Positions 1 through 6,055 of a stretch of DNA of 9,186 nt are shown here, one piece after another. The translations under genes and the position numbers were made by a program. The notes below the pieces were generated by a model. It did no database searches, had not been told where the DNA came from, and saw nothing but the letters and a program-made list of their open reading frames with translations. Within the stretch, counting starts at the first letter, position 1, and each line of letters begins with the position of its first letter. Source of the DNA: Kiritimatiellia bacterium (GTDB taxonomy: Bacteria; Verrucomicrobiota; Kiritimatiellia; RFP12; UBA1067); NCBI GenBank assembly GCA_017648225.1, contig JAGCJE010000015.1, positions 1-9,186 on the forward strand, in the 5' to 3' direction.

Positions 1-160
1 GTTCGCGACCCATCCTCCGTTCCAGATCGACGGCAACCTCGGTATGGTCGCGGCGGTCTGCGAAATTCTGCTCGAGAAATCTATTCCCGCAGATTGGAAG
101 GGCGGAAGCGTAAAAGGCCTTCGCACGCGCGAGGGGAAGACGGTCGATTTCAGCTGGTAA
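1..160 (+). CDS. GH95-type alpha-L-fucosidase, C-terminal fragment
   Basis: Only the last 52 codons are present; the reading frame starts at base 2 and ends at a TAA at 158-160. The fragment begins with a HPPFQIDGNLG motif, which matches the conserved HPPFQIDGN[FL]G segment of the GH95 catalytic (alpha/alpha)6 barrel. It ends with DWKGGSVKGLRTREG followed by VDFSW, matching the family's C-terminal pattern W..GSVKGLRARGG..VD..W. GH95 enzymes remove alpha-linked fucose (some act on galactose) from host or plant glycans. The signal peptide and most of the catalytic domain lie outside the window, so substrate and location cannot be judged. The gene is convergent with pdxS, with a 92-nt gap. Family is fairly sure from two motifs; specificity is unknown. 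Confidence 0.8.
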   Translation, partial: FATHPPFQIDGNLGMVAAVCEILLEKSIPADWKGGSVKGLRTREGKTVDFSW

Positions 161-202
161 GTTCAGAAAGGGGACTCTCCCCGTTGTTTCTAAATAAATA
201 AA

Positions 203-241
203 TCAAACAGCGAAAAGTCGGGTTTACTGTTCGCTGTTTGA
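203..241 (-). terminator. Hairpin terminator for pdxS, in the convergent gap
   Basis: A perfect 12-bp inverted repeat (arms 203-214 and 230-241, core CAAACAGCGAA / TTCGCTGTTTG) encloses a 15-nt loop. Read on the minus strand, the stem is followed by a T-rich stretch (ATTTATTTATTTA), so it fits a rho-independent terminator for pdxS, whose stop codon is 12 nt before the stem. On the plus strand no T-tract follows the stem, so termination of the fucosidase transcript here would be weaker. Confidence 0.7.
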
Positions 242-252
242 AATTGTAAGGC

Positions 253-1122
253 TTAAACGCCGCGCGCTTCCATGATCGTGCGGATCTCGTCTGGGTTGAT
301 GCCGACCATCGCTTCGCCGAGACCTGAAGAGAGTTCCGCGAGCATTTCTGGATTCTGCCAGTTCGCAACGGCCTTGACGATCGCCGCCGCACGCTTTGCG
401 GGGTCTCCGCTTTTGAAGATTCCCGAGCCGACGAAAACGCCTTCGGCGCCGAGTTCCATCATGAGCGCGGCGTCCGCAGGAGTCGCGACTCCGCCCGCCG
501 AGAAATTGACTACGGGAAGACGTCCGTCGGCATGGACCTTCTGAACGAGATCGAGAGGCGCGGCGAGTTTCTTGGCCGCGTCGTAAAGTTCATCTTCTCT
601 CAGGCCGGTGAGCCAGCGGATTTCCTGCTCGATCTTGCGCAGGTGCCTTACCGCCTGGACGACGTCGCCCGTTCCGGCCTCGCCTTTTGTGCGGAGCATC
701 ATCGCTCCTTCGCCGGCGCGACGGAGGGCCTCGCCGAGATCGCGTGCGCCGCAAACGAAGGGAACGGCGAATTTGCGCTTGTCGACGTGAAGCGTATCGT
801 CGGCGGGTGAAAGCACCTCGCTCTCATCGATCATGTCGATACCGATAGCCTCGAGAATACGCGCTTCGACGATGTGACCGATGCGACATTTGGCCATGAC
901 GGGAATCTTAACCGCTTCCTGGATTGAGCGGATCATGCCGGGGTCGCTCATACGGCTTACGCCGCCCGCCGCTCGGATATCCGCGGGGACGCGCTCAAGG
1001 GCCATGACGGCGCATGCGCCTGCGTCTTCAGCTATCTTAGCCTGATCGGGCGTGGTAACATCCATGATTACTCCGCCCTTGAGAGTTTCCGCGAGGAGGC
1101 GGTTTGGGGTTTTGCCTTTCAT
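253..1122 (-). CDS. pdxS: Pyridoxal 5'-phosphate synthase lyase subunit PdxS
   Basis: PdxS (SnzP/YaaD) condenses ribose 5-phosphate, glyceraldehyde 3-phosphate and ammonia into PLP in the DXP-independent vitamin B6 pathway, in the cytoplasm as a dodecamer fed ammonia by the glutaminase PdxT. The protein is 289 aa, close to the usual 290-295, and is highly conserved: GGVIMDV near residues 16-22 (Asp21), VMALERVPADIRAAGGVSR near 39-57, PVMAKCRIGH with the first Schiff-base lysine Lys78, and MLRTKGE with the second lysine Lys146. VNFSAGGVATPADAALMM and GVFVGSGIFKSGDP, the phosphate-binding loops, follow. An upstream in-frame ATG at 1138-1140 would add six residues but has no ribosome binding site; the ATG at 1120-1122 has GAAAGGA seven nt upstream, so I chose that. 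No pdxT is adjacent: the next gene downstream is convergent. The divergent gene is a MocR/PdxR-type regulator. Confidence 0.97.
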   Translation of the reverse strand: MKGKTPNRLLAETLKGGVIMDVTTPDQAKIAEDAGACAVMALERVPADIRAAGGVSRMSDPGMIRSIQEAVKIPVMAKCRIGHIVEARILEAIGIDMIDESEVLSPADDTLHVDKRKFAVPFVCGARDLGEALRRAGEGAMMLRTKGEAGTGDVVQAVRHLRKIEQEIRWLTGLREDELYDAAKKLAAPLDLVQKVHADGRLPVVNFSAGGVATPADAALMMELGAEGVFVGSGIFKSGDPAKRAAAIVKAVANWQNPEMLAELSSGLGEAMVGINPDEIRTIMEARGV

Positions 1123-1129
1123 TATATCG

Positions 1130-1136
1130 TCCTTTC
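1130..1136 (-). promoter_or_regulatory. Ribosome binding site that decides the pdxS start
   Basis: On the minus strand GAAAGGA lies seven nt before the ATG at 1120-1122. It falls inside the six-codon extension that the longer reading would translate, and the longer start at 1138-1140 has no purine-rich motif before it. This favours the 289-residue PdxS. Confidence 0.7.
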
Positions 1137-1150
1137 TCATGTTGATACGA

Positions 1151-1180
1151 TTGACTGATAGTTTATCACTATGGTAGAAT
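1151..1180 (+). promoter_or_regulatory. Sigma-70-type promoter of the MocR-like regulator
   Basis: TTGACT (1151-1156) and TAGAAT (1175-1180) are separated by 18 bp; both match the -35 and -10 consensus at five of six positions. Transcription would start near 1187, about 28 nt before the ATG at 1215. A short palindrome (TGATA-GTT-TATCA) lies between the two boxes. Confidence 0.65.
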
Positions 1181-1183
1181 CAA
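1155..1183 (-). promoter_or_regulatory. Possible pdxS promoter overlapping the divergent promoter
   Basis: Reading the minus strand, TTGATT (1183-1178) and TATCAG (1160-1155) lie 17 bp apart, which would start a pdxS transcript near 1148. Each box matches the consensus at only four of six positions, so this is tentative. If correct, its -35 overlaps the -10 of the regulator promoter, and its -10 overlaps the regulator's -35. Confidence 0.35.
1156..1168. promoter_or_regulatory. Palindrome TGATA-GTT-TATCA, candidate operator
   Basis: Perfect 5-bp inverted arms around a 3-nt centre lie in the intergenic region between pdxS and the divergent regulator, within the spacers of both predicted promoters. 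Its position would let one bound regulator control both genes. It is short enough to be chance, and MocR operators are more often direct repeats, so it is only a candidate. Confidence 0.35.
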
Positions 1184-1214
1184 TACATTCTCAAAATTGT
1201 ATGGATTACAAAAT

Positions 1215-2591
1215 ATGCCGATAAACGATTTTTCCCTGCATCCTCTTAGTTGGCAGCCCGATCCCGCTTTACTTACGCGCCCTCGTTATCTGTCGCTCGC
1301 TTCGTCTTTAGAGCGCGCGATAACCTCTGGAGTGCTTCCCCCGGGGACGTGTCTTCCCCCGCAGCGCGAACTCGCCGATTGGCTGGACATGAATTTCACC
1401 ACCGTGACGAGAGCATACGATATCTGCCGCGAACGCGGCCTTGTTTACGGTGTTACGGGGCGCGGCACGTTCGTCGCGCCTTTGCCGGGGAGAATGGATT
1501 TCGTGAACACTTCCGTTATCGATTTAAGCGCCGTTCAGGGGTTCCCTGAATTGAGTTCGCGCTTTCTGATCGAGACCGCGCGCGATGTGATGAACCGCGA
1601 TTATACGCGAGATCTTTTTTCCTACAGCGAACGTTCGGGAGCCGCGCGTCACAGATCGGCAGGAGCATTCTGGATATCTCGCCTTGGATGTGAAGTCAGT
1701 CTTGAAGAGACTGTGGTATTTCCGGGCGTTCACAGCGCGCTTGTAACGATAATGCTCGCGTTTTTCGGAATTGGAGATGCGCTTGCCGTGGATGAATTTA
1801 CATACGGAAACTTAATTGAAGCCGCCCGTCTCGTGCGTGTCCGCCTCGTTCCGATAGAAGGAGACGGCGAGGGGATGCTGCCGGACGCTTTGAGGAAAGC
1901 TGCTGAGCGTGAACGTATCAAAGGCGTTTTTTTGATGCCGACATGCGCCAATCCGACAACTGTTACGATGTCGAGGCGTCGGAAGGATGAGCTCTCAAGG
2001 GTAATATCGGAATGCGGAATCTTTGTTTTGGAGGATGACGCGACGCTCGTGCCTGACGGGACGGGAACTTTTTTGGGGAGACTCCCCGAACAGACTTTTT
2101 ATATGACGGGCGCGACGCGTTTTCTCGCCCCGGGTCTTCGCGTCGCTTTCGCCGTGACGCCTAAGCGGCATTTAAAAGAATTGATGAGCGCCCATCACCG
2201 TCTGACCATCAAGGCGAGCGCGTTGGATACGGAAATCATGAGCGAACTGATTTTGAGCGGCCGCGCCGAAAAGCTTATCGATCTAAAAATACGACGGGCG
2301 AAGGAAATGAACGCGGTGTTTGAAAAAACGTTTCCGAGGGAGCGACGGGCGGCGAAGGATGTACCTTTTTTCCGTACGGTTGAACTGTCGTCCTCGAAGC
2401 GGAACGGGCCCGATATCGAACGGGAGCTTCTCGAGGCGGGTGTGCGCGTCTGTCATTCATGCCGTTTTACCAGCCGCAAAAAACCGTCACGTTCATTTCT
2501 GCGCCTATCGCTCAGTTCGGTTGCTTCGAAAGAAGAATTGAATAATGCGCTAAAAGTAGTTAAAGGGTATGTTCATGCTGAAGATTACTGA
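1215..2591 (+). CDS. MocR/PdxR-type GntR regulator, PLP lysine replaced by arginine
   Basis: The N-terminal winged helix (about residues 25-88; LPPQRELADWLDMNFTTVTRAYD is split over the recognition helix region, and TGRGTFV forms the wing) is GntR-type. The rest (about 110-458) is a fold-type I aminotransferase-like effector domain, giving 458 aa, typical for MocR proteins. Such regulators sense PLP or its adducts, and PdxR members control pdxST. Divergence from pdxS supports that role. The PLP pocket is degenerate: the usual SK.LAPGLR reads TRFLAPGLR, so the Schiff-base lysine is Arg302; the DDY motif reads DDA (Asp274 kept, Tyr replaced by Ala276); NPTG reads NPTT (246-249). The late arginine segment FLRLSL is kept. 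It may sense PLP non-covalently or another ligand, or be insensitive. A TTG at 1197 could add six residues; I prefer the ATG with GGA nine nt upstream. Confidence 0.85.
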   Translation: MPINDFSLHPLSWQPDPALLTRPRYLSLASSLERAITSGVLPPGTCLPPQRELADWLDMNFTTVTRAYDICRERGLVYGVTGRGTFVAPLPGRMDFVNTSVIDLSAVQGFPELSSRFLIETARDVMNRDYTRDLFSYSERSGAARHRSAGAFWISRLGCEVSLEETVVFPGVHSALVTIMLAFFGIGDALAVDEFTYGNLIEAARLVRVRLVPIEGDGEGMLPDALRKAAERERIKGVFLMPTCANPTTVTMSRRRKDELSRVISECGIFVLEDDATLVPDGTGTFLGRLPEQTFYMTGATRFLAPGLRVAFAVTPKRHLKELMSAHHRLTIKASALDTEIMSELILSGRAEKLIDLKIRRAKEMNAVFEKTFPRERRAAKDVPFFRTVELSSSKRNGPDIERELLEAGVRVCHSCRFTSRKKPSRSFLRLSLSSVASKEELNNALKVVKGYVHAEDY

Positions 2592-2645
2592 TGTATTTTG
2601 TTTTTTGAGGTGTCGCAAAGTAAAAGTCGTGCCACGGCATGGTGC

Positions 2646-2659
2646 GATTTTGGTATAAT
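2646..2659 (+). promoter_or_regulatory. Extended -10 promoter of gltX, near-leaderless
   Basis: GATTTTGGTATAAT contains a perfect TATAAT (2654-2659) preceded by TGG, an extended -10 (TGn). No recognisable -35 lies 16-18 bp upstream. The ATG of gltX begins only nine nt after the -10, so transcription starting at the usual distance (about 2666) leaves a leader of 0-3 nt. The same 14-mer occurs at 7915-7928. Confidence 0.7.
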
Positions 2660-2668
2660 AGTAAGACT

Positions 2669-3988
2669 ATGTCAGAAAATATCAGAGTCAGATTCGCGCC
2701 GTCTCCGACGGGCAAGGTTCATATCGGCAATATCCGTGCCGCCATCTACAATTGGCTTTACGCTCGCCATACCGGCGGAAAATTTCTTCTTCGTGTCGAG
2801 GATACGGATCTCGAGCGTTCGACGCCCGAGGCGATTCAGGCGCTTTTGGAATGTATGCAGTGGCTCGGGCTCGATTATGACGAGGATGCCTTTTATCAGA
2901 CAAAGAACAAGCCGCGTCACATGGAGGCCGTCGAGAAGCTTCTCGCCTCCGGCCACGCCTACAGGTGCGAGCGCACGTCGCGCGACGGCAAGACGGGCGA
3001 AGTTATAATGTTCAAGATGCCTACCGAGGGCGTTATTGAGTTCGATGACATCGTCAAGGGCAAGATGTCCAAAAAGGCCGAGGATATCCAGGATTTCGCG
3101 ATCGTCCGCTCCGACGGCTCGCCCATCTTTCATATCGCCAACGTCGTTGATGACATCGATCAGGGCGTCACCCACATCATCCGCGGCGACGATCACGTGG
3201 AGAATACGTTTAAGCATATCTGCATGTTCAAGGCGCTCGGCGCTCCCGTTCCGAAATACGGTCATCTTTCGATGATCGTAAATCAGCAGGGCAAGCCCTA
3301 TTCGAAGCGCGACGGCGCGGCTTTCGTAGGCGAGTTCAGAGATCAGGGGTATCTGCCCGACGCGCTTTTCAACTATCTTCTCCTTTTGGGCTGGAACCCC
3401 GGTGATGACCGTGAGGTTCTCACGAAGAGCGAAATGATTGAGCTGTTTGATCTCGCCAAGGTTCACGTAACCGCCGCGAAGTTCGACATGAAGAAACTTC
3501 AGTGGATGAACGGCGAATACATCAAGCGCATGCCCAAGGACGTTTTCACCTCGGAGCTCGTCCGCCGCATCAACGAGGCTGGCATGACGATTCCCGAAGG
3601 CTACGATACCGACTATCTCGTCGACCAGCTTCAGATCAGGACTAAATTCCTGAATGATATTCCCGCCGCCTGCAGATGCTTTTTCAGCGATGAGTTTGAG
3701 ATGGACGAGAAGGCTGTCGAAAAGCGTCTTAAAAAGGAAGGCGTAAAGGCTCTTCTCGTTGATCTCGTCGAGCGCTTTAAGAATGCGCCCGATTGGAAAG
3801 CCCCCGCGCTTGAAAACCTCGTAAAGGAACTTTCGCAAGGAAACGGTATGGGCCCGTGGGTCCACCCGATCCGCGTGGCCGTTTCAGGTCGGGGCGAAGG
3901 TATTGGACTTTTTGAGATGCTTCAGCTTCTCGGTCGCGAGAAAACGATCGCGCGCCTCAGCAGCGTGGCGGAGAAATACGCGCTGTGA
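2669..3988 (+). CDS. gltX: Glutamyl-tRNA synthetase, short form
   Basis: This class I synthetase charges tRNA-Glu (or tRNA-Glu and tRNA-Gln if non-discriminating) with glutamate in the cytoplasm. It has FAPSPTGKVHIGN (HIGH-type ATP motif, 18-21), LRVEDTDLERS (41-51), the DDIDQGVTHIIRGDDH segment (161-176) and a KMSKS equivalent reading KPYSKRDG (209-216). The C-terminal anticodon-binding part ends with GPWVHPIRVAVSGR (395-408). It is 439 aa against about 465-490 for common GluRS: after AYRC (97-100) the zinc/stem-contact segment is about 30 residues shorter than in E. coli GltX and lacks a Cys-X-Cys pair. The first in-frame ATG at 2639 lies upstream of the promoter, so the start at 2669, where conserved sequence begins, is chosen. 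Its stop overlaps the next gene by 4 nt. GluRS versus GlnRS-like specificity is not proved, but the fold is clear. Confidence 0.93.
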   Translation: MSENIRVRFAPSPTGKVHIGNIRAAIYNWLYARHTGGKFLLRVEDTDLERSTPEAIQALLECMQWLGLDYDEDAFYQTKNKPRHMEAVEKLLASGHAYRCERTSRDGKTGEVIMFKMPTEGVIEFDDIVKGKMSKKAEDIQDFAIVRSDGSPIFHIANVVDDIDQGVTHIIRGDDHVENTFKHICMFKALGAPVPKYGHLSMIVNQQGKPYSKRDGAAFVGEFRDQGYLPDALFNYLLLLGWNPGDDREVLTKSEMIELFDLAKVHVTAAKFDMKKLQWMNGEYIKRMPKDVFTSELVRRINEAGMTIPEGYDTDYLVDQLQIRTKFLNDIPAACRCFFSDEFEMDEKAVEKRLKKEGVKALLVDLVERFKNAPDWKAPALENLVKELSQGNGMGPWVHPIRVAVSGRGEGIGLFEMLQLLGREKTIARLSSVAEKYAL

Positions 3989-4944
3989 AAACGCTCCTCG
4001 TAGGATATAAGGCTGCCGATCTTTTTGAGCGCGGCAAGCACGGTAAGAAGTTTACCGCGAAGTGGATTGACGGGGATGTTCTCTGTCACACGCTCGATAT
4101 CTACCATCGCCACGCCATCGAGAAAACGCATCATATCCGCGCGGTATGTTCGCCTCATCTGCCTGAAGGTCCCTGGGATCTTATAAAATTCAAGACAGGG
4201 CCTAAACTTATGTCGGGCGAGCTTTCGCTTGATATGCTTCAGGAGATTCATCGTCTCAAGCCAGCGAAGTTCGAGCTGGAGTTTATCGGCAAGGAGCGCG
4301 ACAGGAACGAGCTTCTTTCCAAAATCCGCGACGATCCCGACCGCGTGCGCGACTTTAGCGCGAAGTGGCCGGCGAGCGTTCCGGGCGGAGATAAACTTAT
4401 GTTCACGAGCTACCCCGGGTGTTTTTGCCACAGACGTCTCGACGAGGGCGGTCTCGCTCTCGCGGAAGTAATCTCCCGCGACCTCACCTCTCATCCCTCA
4501 TCCCCCATCCCTCATCCCTCATCCCCAAAACTCTTAGACATGGGCTGCGGCTGCGGACTTGTCGGCTTTCTCGTTAAGAGCGTCGTTAAGGATATTTCGC
4601 TCGTCATGGTCGATTCCCATTCGCGGGCCGTCGAGGCTGCCAACCTGAACGCGACGAATTTCAATATGCCGGCCGAGGTGATTCTCGCGGATAACGGGAC
4701 GCCCGCGCGTATGGACGGAACGTTCGACGTTTTCGCGGGAAATCCCCCGTATTATTCCGATTACAGGATAGCCGAAGTCTTTCTCGAGACGGCAAAAAGG
4801 GCGCTTAAGCCGGGCGGCTTGTGTTATACGGTCGTAAAGAACGACGCGGGCTTAAGGCCTGTTCAAGAGCGTTATTTCCCTAATGTCGAAGTCATCCGCC
4901 GCCGCGGGTACTGCGTTTTAAAGTCGGTTAAAGCGCAGGTTTAA
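3985..4944 (+). CDS. RsmC/RlmG-like class I SAM-dependent methyltransferase
   Basis: The GTG start overlaps the gltX TGA (GTGA), so translation is probably coupled. The C-terminal half is a MTS-type Rossmann methyltransferase: motif I LLDMGCGCGLVG (183-194), acidic residue Asp210 after strand 2, and NPPY (253-256), which marks methylation of an exocyclic base nitrogen or glutamine amide. LKPGG (275-279) and a terminal GYCVLKS follow. TSYPGCFCHRRLDEG (141-155) resembles the PGVFS...LD.G segment in RsmC/RlmG, which make m2G in ribosomal RNA, so an rRNA or tRNA target is likely. I do not recognise the N-terminal 135 residues beyond a general likeness to the degenerate N-terminal domain of that family. 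A heptanucleotide repeat encodes a HPSSPIP-HPSSP linker (169-181) just before motif I. The exact substrate is unknown. Confidence 0.8.
   Translation: MKTLLVGYKAADLFERGKHGKKFTAKWIDGDVLCHTLDIYHRHAIEKTHHIRAVCSPHLPEGPWDLIKFKTGPKLMSGELSLDMLQEIHRLKPAKFELEFIGKERDRNELLSKIRDDPDRVRDFSAKWPASVPGGDKLMFTSYPGCFCHRRLDEGGLALAEVISRDLTSHPSSPIPHPSSPKLLDMGCGCGLVGFLVKSVVKDISLVMVDSHSRAVEAANLNATNFNMPAEVILADNGTPARMDGTFDVFAGNPPYYSDYRIAEVFLETAKRALKPGGLCYTVVKNDAGLRPVQERYFPNVEVIRRRGYCVLKSVKAQV
4491..4525 (+). repeat. Five tandem copies of heptamer TCATCCC inside the methyltransferase gene
   Basis: Units at 4491, 4498, 4505 (CCATCCC, one mismatch), 4512 and 4519. The array translates as a seven-residue period (HPSSPIP, HPSSP) in the linker before motif I. 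Seven is not a multiple of three, so gain or loss of one unit shifts frame; both other frames stop soon after (TAG at 4535-4537 and TAA at 4575-4577). The complementary strand carries five GGG runs spaced four nt apart. Confidence 0.9.
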
Positions 4945-4948
4945 AGAA

Positions 4949-4978
4949 TTGACTTTCAGATAAAAAAAGGTATATAAT
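4949..4978 (+). promoter_or_regulatory. Promoter of the V-type ATPase block
   Basis: TTGACT (4949-4954) and a perfect TATAAT (4973-4978) are separated by 18 bp, starting five nt after the methyltransferase stop codon. Transcription would begin near 4985, giving a leader of about 17 nt that contains the GGAGGT ribosome binding site. No terminator is visible before it, so some read-through from gltX is possible. Confidence 0.8.
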
Positions 4979-4991
4979 TATCTGTAATAAT

Positions 4992-4997
4992 GGAGGT
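4992..4997 (+). promoter_or_regulatory. Ribosome binding site that decides the atpE start
   Basis: GGAGGT lies four nt before the ATG at 5002. An upstream in-frame ATG at 4990 overlaps this motif and has no site of its own, so the start at 5002 is preferred. Confidence 0.8.
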
Positions 4998-5001
4998 AAC
5001 C

Positions 5002-5571
5002 ATGTCTGAAGATTTGCAGGGACTGTTAGAAAAGATCAACCGTGACGGTGTCGAGAAAGCCGAAGCTAAGGCTGCCGAAATAATTGCCGACGCCAAGGCC
5101 AAGGCCGCCGAAATCGTCAAGACCGCCAAGGAAGAGGCTGAGCGCATGAAGGCTGAGGCCAAGACTGTCGCCGACGATTTCGCCGCGCGCGCGGACGAGA
5201 CGGTAAAGCAGGCCGCGCGCGACACGGTTCTTAAAGTCCGCGAGGCGATCACCGCCCTTCTTGAAGGGGTGCTCGCGAAGAATGTCGAGAAAGCCCTCGC
5301 TGATGAGACGGTAGCCGTTCAACTGGCCGGTGAAGCGGTAAAGGACCTTACCGGAAGAGTCGAAATCGCCGCCGCCGAAAAGCTCGCCGCCTCACTTAAG
5401 GCCCAGCTCGCCGCCAAGGGCGAAATCTCCATCGTTACCGACGAGAATATCTATTCCGGCTTTTCGGTCAAGATTGACGGCGGACGCGTCGAGCACGCGT
5501 TCACCGCAGAAGTTGTCGCCGAGGAACTTTCGAAGCGTCTTCGTCCTGAACTTGCCAGGCTTCTGAAATGA
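5002..5571 (+). CDS. atpE: V-type ATP synthase/ATPase subunit E (peripheral stalk)
   Basis: The 189-aa protein has a long charged, alanine-rich N-terminal helix (about residues 10-75, with AEAKAAEIIADAKAKAAE and further A/K/E repeats), expected to be a coiled coil. A more globular C-terminal part (about 95-189) follows, with VTDENIYSGFSVKIDGGRVEHAF matching the usual ...GG.....DG.I..N.T segment of subunit E. Subunit E links the catalytic A3B3 head to the membrane part as peripheral stalk. Identification leans on this layout plus the gene order: it is followed with a 4-nt ATGA overlap by a DUF2764 gene and then subunit A, the order known from bacterial-clade V-ATPase operons. It is the first gene after a strong promoter. 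The alanine-lysine richness alone would also fit F-type subunit b or histone-like proteins, but context rules that out. Confidence 0.88.
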   Translation: MSEDLQGLLEKINRDGVEKAEAKAAEIIADAKAKAAEIVKTAKEEAERMKAEAKTVADDFAARADETVKQAARDTVLKVREAITALLEGVLAKNVEKALADETVAVQLAGEAVKDLTGRVEIAAAEKLAASLKAQLAAKGEISIVTDENIYSGFSVKIDGGRVEHAFTAEVVAEELSKRLRPELARLLK

Positions 5572-6035
5572 CGATCGACTACATAGTCGCGAGCCTTCCG
5601 GCGCTCGTTTTCGATCAGCCGCCCGCTATTTCGTGGGCGAAGTTCGTCTCGCTCTGCGCCGACGCGGGCAGGGAGATCGACGGACTTACGGGAGAAAAAT
5701 GGGCCGATCTCGAAACACAGCTCAAAAACGCCGTCGCCGTGGCGCGCGGCGGAGCGAAATGGGTGCGTCCCGCCGAAGGCTGCTCCGTGTATTGGCGTAC
5801 GAAAGTCGCTCACGCGTTTCAGGAGAAGGATGTCGCGAAGCGTGACGAGCTTCTTGACAGAATCTGGTGGGACGCCGCCGAAGAATTGACCGATCTTACC
5901 TCTCCTCTCGGCGCGGGTGCGCTCGCGACATACGCGGTGAGATTGAAAATAGCCCTTAAACGCGCGAAGATTTCTGCAGAAGCCGGCTCGGCCGCGTTCG
6001 ACAGGCTGACGGCTGAAACTAAAATTTCATTTTAA
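5568..6035 (+). CDS. DUF2764 family protein of V-ATPase operons
   Basis: The 155-aa protein starts within the atpE stop (ATGA) and ends 20 nt before atpA. It begins TIDYIVASLPALVFDQPP, like the YYYLVASLPDL.FD start of the DUF2764 family, and has a WW pair in RIWWDAAEELTDL (about 112-124) and GALATYAVRLKIALKRAK (about 125-142), resembling the family's LLAYALKLQILERW segment. No signal peptide or membrane helix is seen, so it should be cytoplasmic. Members sit between subunits E and A in bacterial-clade V-ATPase operons (in Chlamydia, next to atpE and atpA). The role is not established; an assembly factor or an equivalent of the stalk or subunit C is a guess. Family assignment rests on motifs recalled, plus position. 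Confidence 0.78.
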   Translation: MTIDYIVASLPALVFDQPPAISWAKFVSLCADAGREIDGLTGEKWADLETQLKNAVAVARGGAKWVRPAEGCSVYWRTKVAHAFQEKDVAKRDELLDRIWWDAAEELTDLTSPLGAGALATYAVRLKIALKRAKISAEAGSAAFDRLTAETKISF

Positions 6036-6055
6036 AAATCAAAGAGAGTCCAACA

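Noticed and set aside
532..810. A 92-codon plus-strand open frame inside pdxS
   Set aside because: It is the complement of highly conserved PdxS sequence and has no independent support.
2592..2645. Possible terminator after the regulator gene (T-rich TGTATTTTGTTTTTTGAGG)
   Set aside because: The T-run is not preceded by a stable GC-rich hairpin; only a four-bp TGCC/GGCA repeat lies further downstream.
2672..3865. A 397-codon open frame on the minus strand across gltX
   Set aside because: It lies wholly antisense to a clearly recognisable synthetase, its translation matches no family I know, and no ribosome binding site was seen. Long antisense frames are common opposite GC-biased genes.
4945..5001. 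Riboswitch or attenuator in front of the V-ATPase genes
   Set aside because: The predicted leader is only about 17 nt, enough for a ribosome binding site but not for a structured element.
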